Part shown: positions 50,281 to 60,159 of the stretch, in pieces
How the letters are laid out: every line of letters begins with the position of its first letter
How positions within the stretch are numbered: position 1 is the first letter of the stretch
Notes under the pieces: generated by a model
What the model saw: the letters and a program-made list of their open reading frames with translations, nothing else
What the model was told of the DNA's origin: nothing
Databases searched by the model: none
Assembly: GCA_003344405.1 (NCBI GenBank)
Contig: NOWV01000058.1
Location: 124,001-188,000 of the forward strand
Length of the DNA stretch: 64,000 bases
Reading direction: 5' to 3'
Source: Trichoplax sp. H2
Taxonomy: Eukaryota; Placozoa; Uniplacotomia; Trichoplacea
Made by a program: the position numbers and the translations under genes

Positions 50281-51512
50281 AAGGAAAGACGGACGGAAAG
50301 GACCGGGCTTGAGCAAAAAGGAGAGGGCCCATTCTCTTACTGGTCATTTGACTAGACCAGCTCACTGCAATCGTACACTGTACTGTCAAAAGTGACCTCA
50401 CTTGGCTGCTTACGAGCGCTCACTTAACAGTACAGTGTGCGCTTTTAGAGTTAGAGTAGAGTTGAAATGACTGTCCACTTGTACACTTAATGGACAGTAC
50501 AGTAGACTAGGAATTGGCTACCTGGGTAGTTTAGCCAATCCACGGGCGTTTCTCGTCCAGGCCAACGTGGAGAGGAGTGGAAAAGCATACTAGCTCAATA
50601 TCCATCCCCAATGATTGATCATTCTTGACTCTAATTTGCAATATTGAACCTTCTATCTCTGCAATTTCTTTCCAAACAAGTAGTATACAAGGCAATAGGC
50701 AGAATTGATGGCTTCCTTGGGTAATCTAAGCCACAAGTAAGAGATTGTAAAAGCATGCTATCAATAGATCGATTGTAGCAGCGTGTAACGAGTCGCGATT
50801 GGCATTTTGCAATCATGCTCAAGCATCATCAATTTAATTCCATCGTCAACGCTAGATAGGCATCCAACTCACTGTATTCCGTAGAAAAGATTTTTATTCC
50901 ATCTCATAATGGATTAGACTGCTGTACATTTGCTCGATAAACGGCCAATAGGCAATACGCTTCTACCTGTCAATCATGCACTATGAATATGCAACATAGT
51001 GCGCGAGCTTCATAGACAGCTGAACTTGATTCCTTTCCAATCGATGTCGTTTGAAGATCGGTGCTAAGAATACATACTGATGTGTTTAGACTTTACAGAT
51101 ATACACAGGACAAAGAAAAAAGGTTACTCTAAACTAGTAACAACTAATTGAAAAGCCTCTACTATGGGCACTCTCTATAGTCGAGACTGCACTTACCTGG
51201 CTGAGCAACTTCAAGTTGATTCTTGACACATAGACCTGCAACTACGGGATAGCCTTTTTTGTTTCACTCGAATGTTCTCCCCATCAACGCAACGTCAAAG
51301 TTACTAGCTCTAAATGAACAACTAGCTGAGATGTAGAATCCTATGCTATGTTGCACTCTCCATAGCTGTCATGTACAATTCTTCTCTTGATCATTCATCA
51401 TCGATCGCCATTGATACACAATCGTAGACTATACTGCAACTTTTGAATCAAACATTTCTTCTATACTTTCTGACTTATTCGTGTAACATGTATAATTTGT
51501 TCCTGCTAGGAT
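50281..51512. other. Intergenic, upstream of MRPL55
   Basis: No supported gene. It must contain the MRPL55 promoter close to 51512. Confidence 0.4.
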
Positions 51513-52261
51513 ATGGCATCAATCAGTTACAAATGTGTTACATCGCTATCCTTTTATTATACCTGCAATCAATTCGGTAAGTCTATTCTACATCAATAAG
51601 AGCTCTTACTTTGTCAGAATTATGTACAACACAGCGTATTCGATGATTATCTTTGCAAACCTATTTACTATGGATAGGCTATCACTTCGGCTGTATCTCC
51701 TTGCTGTCAATTAAAAAGATCATATTGTAGGTAAGGTATCTTTCTGCTTAAAATTGTTCCAAGTAGTCATTGCTGTCATCTATCGTAGCCATCATGGATT
51801 GGATGAAAACCTTCACCTGCCAAAAAATAGAAATAATACTACTCTCGATAGCAGTTTACATAGGATAATGCCCATGAAATCGATTGATATAATACACTTT
51901 GGACTAATGAACACAAATATTGCCCCGAACATCACGCTGAACGATTTCTTGACTTCATTTTTTTTGTAGTAATACCAAACTTGTAAATAAAATCAACCAC
52001 CGTATTTATCCTCGTATGTATAAAGGAATCATTGTCAACAGTGATGGTTCAACGATTCGAAGTAGACTAGTCAAGCCCTTTCATGTAGTTCAACTTCCTT
52101 TAGATCTCAATCAATTAAGCGAGAAAGAACGACTGCAACGACTTAAAAAGTTTCAAGATCAGAAAGAAATTATATACGAAGACATACTAAGTGGCGAAGA
52201 ATTTGACCATGAAGCTGTCACCAAGTTGATTACTAAAAATACACGTAAAAGCAAAAAGTAA
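51513..52261 (+). CDS. MRPL55: Mitochondrial ribosomal protein L55 (three exons)
   Basis: Exon 3 (51970-52261) is the firm part: KINHRIYPRMYKGIIVNSDG, then STIRSRLVKPFHVVQLPLDL, then NQLSEKERLQRLKKFQDQKE, ending in a basic tail NTRKSKK. It aligns with the metazoan large-subunit mitoribosomal protein bL31m-neighbour L55, whose hallmark is the YP...DGSTI...R.P..M/V..PLDL..LS..ER..RL pattern. I infer exon 1 at 51513-51576 (MASISYKCVTSLSFYYTCNQ, a plausible targeting presequence, donor GTAAGT) and exon 2 at 51678-51726 (YHFGCISLLSIKKI). Together these keep frame and give 134 residues, close to human (128). Exon 2 rests only on phase and splice sites. A 71-codon frame at 51754-51969 falls within the intron. 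Confidence 0.82.
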
Positions 52262-54000
52262 AGAAGAAATTGAGCATAGGTAAAAGTCGTTCAACATCAC
52301 CTAATCTTGTCACAAAAGTAGCACAACTTGATTCAATGAGCGACAACGGTAGTATGAGACATCGACTTGTAAATTGTCGTATATCGTATGTGTGATTCGA
52401 TGCTCATCTTCTTATAATGTCCTAGACTGACTGAATTTCTCTGTCATTTTAGGGGCGAGATCTTGCTACTAGTCTGGCTTAAGCTGATTATTCTTATTAA
52501 TACCTATTGAATCTCTTTGCATAAGAAATTAATTGATATCTGTTGCTTTTAATGGAATAAGAAAAGATATAAATTCACTTTTAAGAAAAATAACTCTAAT
52601 CTTATGAAGAGTTCGTTACCATCAAAGGTACAATGTACCTGATACATGCAATCGATAAATAAAGTTCATCTATAAAAGCATTATTATTAAACCATGACTG
52701 CTTGGATCCAATAAAAATCATCTTGCGGGTTCACAAGAATGTTCTCTTTAATACTTGATTTGTCTGGCTTCAGCCAGACAAATCAAAAATTTGAAGGAAA
52801 TGGTAAGCGATGGCTATTATGGGTTAGCGAATGAAGACAAAATGATCAAGAATTGATTTTGAGTAATAAGTTGGCCTATCCAAAAATGGCAGCACCTATT
52901 GACTGTCTAACCCTATAGAGTATAGCGATACCGACAGTTTACTACTAATGCTTTGCTTCAAGAAAGCGTACAGTTCTTCCTAATAAAATTCACGATTACT
53001 ATAGAAAACGATAAATTACCCTGATTCTAATTGACGGTAGAGATAGATAATGTTGACAAGTACAGTAGTGAGTGATTTATACTTTGCGTATGTTGTAAGA
53101 GTTTCCTTTTATTGCTACCTTAATATTCCCGTGTAACTTTGAAATCAGCAATGAAAAAAGGTCGCTGAAGAACCTTAAGCAGCAAATATGGCTAGAAAAT
53201 GATGCCTTCTATAGTTATTTAGCTGTATCTTGAAATAGGATGGAACGATCTACTAAATCATGGTTCATATTCGCCTTCAAGTCTACAAGATATTTGATAG
53301 TTTTAGGTCTGTGTTGCGAGGCAATAAAGGATTTTTACGACTTACGGTATAATTAAGTACTGGTAAACTACCCACTTGATAGGATGGAGGGTATCCGATC
53401 GCAAGAAATACTAGGGACTACTCAAGAGAAGAGAAGTTCGGTAGTCCCTGGAATACGTACAGTATATTTGAAATCAATATTATAGCAAGAGAATTAATTG
53501 CCCTCTAGCATGTGATGATTTTTTGGAGATCCATTTGAATATCTGTAAAGCAACTTCGTACAGTATTGTGATTGTAGACTACTGTATTAGCCATCTTTAC
53601 TATGATATACGGTAGTGTCGTTTCTATATGTATCTTATGATATATTTAGTAGCCTACAATTATACACTGCACTGGTAGACTCTATACTAGAATACAAATG
53701 ATTATGCACAGAAAGATGTTGAGCTACTAATCAGTTTAGAGGTAAAAATAGAACTATAAATCATATATTAGGATATGGTTAGTCATTGCACTTTGAGTGC
53801 TAGGAATAATGCCTGCGCAAATACTGTAATCGTTTCCAATTTGGATTAATTATGGTCCGATGTAAAATAAGGTAAAATGTTATTATGCAGATTGTAACTG
53901 CGAAGGCTACGGAGAGTATAAAAGCAGGCGACATTAGATTATCTGATTGTTCTTTCTAGAAATCTTTCAGGTATTCGGCTAGAGTCGAGTGTGTGTGTAG
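52262..54000. other. Intergenic downstream of MRPL55
   Basis: AT-rich. It contains the 15 bp hairpin at 52755-52786 and an AGGGACTAC...GTAGTCCCT inverted pair at 53413-53449. No gene seen. Confidence 0.4.
52755..52786. repeat. Perfect hairpin, 15 bp stem, 2 nt loop
   Basis: TTGATTTGTCTGGCT, loop TC, AGCCAGACAAATCAA. It is the longest perfect stem I see in the window and lies about 500 bp past the MRPL55 stop. There is no T-run typical of a pol III terminator directly after it. Confidence 0.85.
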
Positions 54001-55034
54001 CTAATCTTTGTATTAGATCTAATAAAGTTGTCATTTCTACCAATTTAAATTTTCGTGATCGGATTTTATCACGATATCTTACAACGTCAAATGCGCTAAG
54101 GTTATGGTACAAATCGATCATTAAAGTAGAGCATCGCCATAATCTATAATATGTTTATTATTATTGCCGTACAGAAATTAATTCATTCTATGCCAATCTA
54201 GTACAGTCTTGAAGAAATGATATGGACAAGAATTTTAATTTCTTGACAACTTACAAGAATAGCCTATTTTAGACGCAATATTGCGATATCATAACTATTC
54301 ATCCATAATTACTAATACCACTACTTAAAGCCAACACACGATATACTGTAATAGCAGAATCGAAATGACAATGCGCTAACTGATTCTAAATTACGGCTAA
54401 GCTTAGAAGAAGATCGATTCGGCACTGTTTATTTAATATTTAAGAAGAAAGAATCGTATGCAATGCTCTACTAAGCTTTCCAATCTGGCTAGATTATCCT
54501 TGCGAAAAGGTTCCCAGACTAATCTTTGTATTAGATCTAATAAAATTGTCATTTCTACCAATTTAAATTTTCGTGATCGGATTTTATCACGATATCTTAC
54601 AACGTCAAATGCGCTAAGGTTATGGTACAAATCGATCATTAAAGTAGAGCATCGCCATAATCTATTATATATTTATTATTGCCGTACAGAAATTAATTCA
54701 TTCTATGCCAATCTAGTACAGTCTTGAAGAAATGATATGGACAAGAATTTTCATTTCTTGACAACTTACAAGAATAGCCTATTTTAGACGCAATATTGCG
54801 ATATCATAACTATTCATCCATAATTACTAATACCACTACTTAAAGCCAACACACGATATACTGTAATAGCAGAATCGAAATGACAATGCGCTAACTGATT
54901 CTAAATTACGGCTAAGCTTAGAAGAAGATCGATTCGGCACTGTTTATTTAATATTTAAGAAGAAAGAATCGTATGCAATGCTCTACCAAGCTTTCCAATC
55001 TGGCTAGATTATCCTTGAGAAAAGGCTCCCAGAT
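54001..55034. repeat. Recent 518 bp tandem duplication
   Basis: CTAATCTTTGTATTAGATCT starts at 54001 and again at 54519. The two copies match apart from a handful of substitutions and a 3 bp indel, and end at TCCCAGA (54518 and about 55034). Each copy carries the possible exon described at 54433-54639. Confidence 0.92.
54433..54639 (-). other. Possible exon inside the 518 bp duplication
   Basis: The minus frame reads MIDLYHNLSAFDVVRYRDKI, then RSRKFKLVEMTILLDLIQRL, then EPFRKDNLARLESLVEHCIR, with an amphipathic, charged pattern that looks like real protein. It stays open a little upstream (LWRCSTL). The other copy (53939-54121) keeps the first 40 residues and then diverges at the duplication junction. 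A plus-strand frame across the same bases (54458-54727, 89 codons) is the competing reading. I recognise no family and cannot connect either to further exons. Confidence 0.3.
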
Positions 55035-55246
55035 GTCCTAATATCAGTCGTGAATTTAAGGCGTTGGAGCCCAAAATAAAGCAGCACATACCGACATACA
55101 GTATCCTTGGCCAGAATTACAAGCCAAAAGCGTCCCTGGAGTACCCACACCAGCGGTTACAGTACCTGCAACAAGTAAAATCGGATATTAGAGCAAAAGT
55201 ATTCATTTTATGTGAACGTTATAATGGCTTTAGACTGAAATTTTAA
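55035..55246 (+). other. Coding-looking segment, unrecognised
   Basis: Directly after the duplication junction a plus frame reads CPNISREFKALEPKIKQHIP, then TYSILGQNYKPKASLEYPHQ, then RLQYLQQVKSDIRAKVFILC, to a stop at 55244-55246. It is richer in G+C and in Lys, Gln and Pro than its surroundings. It could be a terminal exon or an element fragment. No family assigned. Confidence 0.3.
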
Positions 55247-58200
55247 ATTTTAATCCACAAATGGCCTTGGCTATTAAAAATATAACGTACTTTAATTTAA
55301 ATATTCCTAAATGTCGTTCAAAAACAATGACTTATGAAAACGCTTGACGTTATCCCAGCGGGTAAAAATATCTCGACTATATTATTATTACGGTATCTAC
55401 GTCAAGCTTGCAAGATATTGATATTTTCCACTCCAATAAAATGTAAATTTTTGATGCCTTTTCTATCCGATAGGTATCATTCCATTCTACGAGTATGCTA
55501 TCGATGCATTGCAAAATAAATAGCAATCAACCTGCAACGGATCCAAAAAATGCATAGCATGTCACCCAGCCACCATTGCAAGCGGTTTGGCAAAGCCCAT
55601 ATGTCAGTAAACCCGCTTCTGAAATGAAAATTTGCATCTGCAATATAAGGATAAGGACAATTATAGTTTGAGCTCGAAATTTCATTTTCTTTCTTTGCTA
55701 CGAGAGGATTTCCAGATGATAATGTAGAAATGGTTATGAAAGTGTTGTTATTCTTGAAACTTCAGTGCACCCCAAGGAGAGATGAAGGAAATTTTTTTCT
55801 GTCCTCTCTTTTTCCTAGACACTCAACAGCGAAACTATTTTCCAAATCGCATCGTCAGCAGTTTTATTGTACTGTACTGTACTACTCTAACTGTACACAG
55901 AGTGTAGTACGGTACAGTAAAGCTGCTGACTGCGTTTTGGAAAAGAGCTTCTATAGCTTGGCTGTTTAAAACTGTAAATAACACTTTAACAACCAATAAA
56001 CTGTAGCTTAAATACCGCAAGCTCAGACTCCACCCATTTTCCACGTTAGCAAACTTAACTGGTCCTTGCTTTTGAACGTTTTTCAATCACGAACTACGCT
56101 AAAATGAAGCAGAATTTTGAAAAATCTGTCTTCATTTCCATCTTCCATACAATGGAAGTAAGTCTCTTACCGTAGTCCGCTTTGCACTCCGCCAGTTCAA
56201 ACGACTTTATACTGCTAAAAAATGACGAAAGTAGGAAAAAAAAATGCACCCTTTCCAATGTTTACGCATTACTACGAAAGTATTTTTCCTTTTGTCTAAG
56301 TGTAGAATGATGTTGTCAATAAACAATGAGATTCTCAATTTTTTCTTGATATTGTTCCGCATCATAGTCAATTAAACTGGCAATACGGTTATTTAAATTT
56401 TCGATTATATTCTGCTAGCGTATTGTTGATTGTTATATTACTTCCGGTAGTTAACAGCATCTAATTCTGCTAGAGGGTAGAGAGAGAAATGGGACAAATT
56501 CAATTTTCTCGTCTTGATGAAAACAAGACTTTTTCAAGCACAGTCTTATTTTGTCTGGTGCTCGAGATTCGTTGCATAAACTTCTAAAAAATGGACTATA
56601 AAATGAAAAAGGTTAAAAAAAAAAATGAATTATTCAAGCTATCAATTGTGTCTGGTATTTGGGATTCATGAAAGGTCCAATAAACCAATGCATAAGAGGC
56701 GATAATTAAAATAGTGAAAAAATCGTTCTATTCGTCTCATCAGCATTATCTGGCGTTTTATCCTCATTAATAAATACAGACAGTAGTGATCATGAAGTAA
56801 GCTGTAATTAATCAAGTATTAAAGTTATCAAAGGTGGCCTATTAAGGCTTGACGGTGTAAAATCTAAATTGACAGACCTGTAAAGGTCAAGATCTAATAA
56901 GAGCTACGTGAGTACAAATTATTCCAAATTATCGTCGCGAAATCGTATAAAAATTGCAGTTAATGGAGTAAGATTGAATAGTGTAATGTGTAAATTAATT
57001 AATTTATCATGGTTATTTATTAATAAATAATAAATGAGCTATAATCGTTTAGAAATATTGTAGGAACTTGTTATCTTCCTTTCTAGTTCATCTGTTAAGA
57101 CTTCACGTTCTAAATTCTCGATGGATTGATCACAGATAAAAGGGATACTCCATACGCGGATAACATTTACCAATTGCTGACTTTTTCATCAAGATTATCT
57201 GTGACTAATACAAGCGCATTTTGCATAGTGGCCATGATGGCTTGTTTTCGCTGAAATCCTTTGCAAGTGAAAGGCTGAATGATAACAGATTTATTTTATC
57301 ATAGTGAAACTACCAAGAATTACTGACTAAACTACAGTATATTTATTCATTAAATGCCAATAAACAAGCTGTAATCAAAATTATCATTTCTCACATATCG
57401 CCAAGACTATCTGTGTCTAATGCTCACAAGTCTTGCATAGTGGCCACGATGTTTTGTTTTTGCTGAAATTTTTTGCAAAAACAGAAAAACTGAATGATAA
57501 CACATCTTTTTATCGTAGTTAACGTAACAAGAATCGCTGACTAACCAATACCATAATTATCCCTTTAAAAGCCAAGAAACGAGCTGTAATTACAATAAAC
57601 CCTTATTCAATACAATTTCATGTAAAAGAAAGCATTTAAATTAATAGCCGTACTGGCTCCATTAGCAATTATTTTTATTCGAGCTGTAGAGATCTAGCCT
57701 ACAATGTAGTCTGAGATTGCAAGATATGATATAAAGTACCGTACGATATACGTAAAGTCTTACATTACATTGCATTACATCTCAATGCTAATCGACAAGG
57801 AAGAGGTTCGCAAAATAACATACTAAACACATCACATTCTTGTTTCTGAGCTGCGACTAAAGCAATAAGGAAATGTTACCAGTTATAGTTGCGAAGAACC
57901 TATCACATATCTTATCAAAAAAATGCTCTAAATGTCGTAACATCAACAATTTTATGAGTATAACCTAGAAAAAAATCCTACACATACCATCATACATGCT
58001 GCGCTTAACTAATTATCATATATCACCAAGTTTTTATACTAAAGAGTATGACGACGGGTAAAGGAACTTTAGTTGATAAAAATGAACAGTATTAAAAAGA
58101 TTAAAAAGATACAAGATTTTCGAAGTTTGACTAATGCTTTAGCAATAGCTCTTTTATATTGGTTCCTAATTTAATATAGATTGATAGAACAATATTAAAA

Positions 58201-60159
58201 AGATCTCTATACTATTAAAGAAAACTTCCGATTTCTGTATGTTTATCCGTAAACTCCAAAAGCTGAGAGTGAATAGTTGTGCTTGCAGAGGAAACTGTCA
58301 GGTACATATACAACATACGGTCTATATGGAGAGAAAATATATTATTGTAGGCGTTAGTTTCAGCGAGGGCTTATAGAATCGAGCATCCATAACTATTGTA
58401 ATAATAATACAATTCATTTTAAAAGATATTGATATTTTTATGATGCTACACATTGAAGGAAAATACCGTGATGAGAATCATTTAATTAAGCTCCTATTAT
58501 AATCTTGAATTTATTTACATCGTTTTATAGAATATTTTAAAGTATTTTTGCAAGCTCTTTCGAGCTAGCGTTGTGATCCTATGTAAGCTGAGATAATACT
58601 GAATGTATCAGTATCCTATATGAAAGCAAGCGATTTGAAATCATATTAGTTAGCTGGGATATTAACAATATAATAATCACTGGTGTGATGATATGGATCT
58701 AGATCTTCATAAAAGCGATTGTTACAATAATTAGAAATTTATGGATGAAATTTCGCGTAGATTTTTTATATGTGCTACGTATTTATTCACTCTTACATAA
58801 TTAGTGATTTAGTACCCATCCTACACAATACTGTATATTGTACACATGGTGGGATGATGGTAAGCCCAGCAAGTAGAGTAAGACATCTTCCGAATATGAA
58901 AGCATTCCCCGTTTTATGTTGTTCCAAAATGTTGCTCTTCAACATTTATATATATTTATTATATTTATATGTAATTAGTCTTTGATCAGAAGCTGTAGTA
59001 TACCGAAGTATTGGAAATAGATTCTTAGCTATGAATAGTATAACGTTCCACGGACTGTAAATTTTAACGTATGAAGATGCTGGACTGGAGAACAGATGAC
59101 TATGTACAATTGCACATGGCATGATCAGCAAGAATCTACTAAAGCGTAGCTCAGGTAGGCTGTAAATCAGAGCAGTAGCGGTTTCGAAAAGAGATTAGAA
59201 AACTAGACTGTATTCGATTGTGACCAGGTAGTGCTAGGTCTTGATATACATGCTAAAAATTATATCCTGAAAGGCTAAAATTAATCACAGTGACCTAACG
59301 GCAAAATTCGATCAAAATTATTCCTTTATTCTCTAAATGAAAGAAACACATGTCAAGATAATTTATTAAAATATTGAATACTTCGATTTAAAAAATTAAA
59401 GAATTTCTTTTCAGATACCTTCTACAAAGTACACGATGTGAATATCACAGTAACATACGCCATGATCAATAATAACTGTATGGTTTAATGATACTGAGCT
59501 GTAAAAGCATCGAAGTTAACACCACTTCGAGTTCGTATGGTAAAGTTTTTATGATAATAGATATAACACCTGGTTTTTACTCCTATCATGTATAGCATTA
59601 AAATGTATAATTTTCCAATAATATCGATAATCTCGTCTAAATATTTTCAAGTAAGAAACTGAATATTTTTACTATATTACATTTACAGGAAAGGAAAAGT
59701 TACAAAACTAAATTTGACTATCAATATCATTATGTTCATACTTCATTGCACATTAAATAAATGAGATAGTCAATTAATTGAATATCGTTACATAAAGTAT
59801 CACAGTATGCTGACCCTAACAAAGAAATACATACAGTCAAGTCAAGCAAGTCAAAGTATTTAGATAAATTAGAGTACATCCGTTCTGAACAATGGTTTAG
59901 TAATGCATCGGCGTAAAGATATTTTTCTTGCTGTGTAACATGAGCCATAAATATCCCGGATGTCTTTGTTACATGCTGTACTAAATAATTGCATTAACAG
60001 ACTGATGCAGTATGATACAGAATATATTACAAGATCAAAGTTTAAACAGTGTGATAGATCTGATTTTAATTTTATGCCCTTAAATATAATGGCATAAATC
60101 ACCAATATTTAAATAATTTTTCCTTTAGTGGCTAACCCTTGAGATATCGTACAGTAGTA
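55247..60159. other. Gene-poor AT-rich stretch, about 5 kb
   Basis: No supported gene. Contents: a TACTGTAC-rich tract at 55867-55925, a diverged 212 bp two-copy repeat at 57.2-57.6 kb, and the 3' flank of the third SLC38A9-like gene. Short frames at 55334-55519, 58770-58985, 59736-59948 and 59869-60105 have no family signal. Confidence 0.4.
57187..57600. repeat. Diverged two-copy tandem repeat, about 212 bp
   Basis: ATCTGTG...CTAAT..., TTTTGCATAGTGGCCATGAT / TCTTGCATAGTGGCCACGAT, then GCTGAAAT...TTTTGCAA, CTGAATGATAACA and ACAAGAATCGCTGACTAA-type sequence, from about 57197 and again from about 57409. It is older than the 518 bp duplication at 54 kb. Confidence 0.8.

Noticed and set aside
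51754-51969. 71-codon plus frame before MRPL55 exon 3
   Set aside because: It ends at the acceptor region of exon 3 and has no similarity to L55. Best explained as intron.
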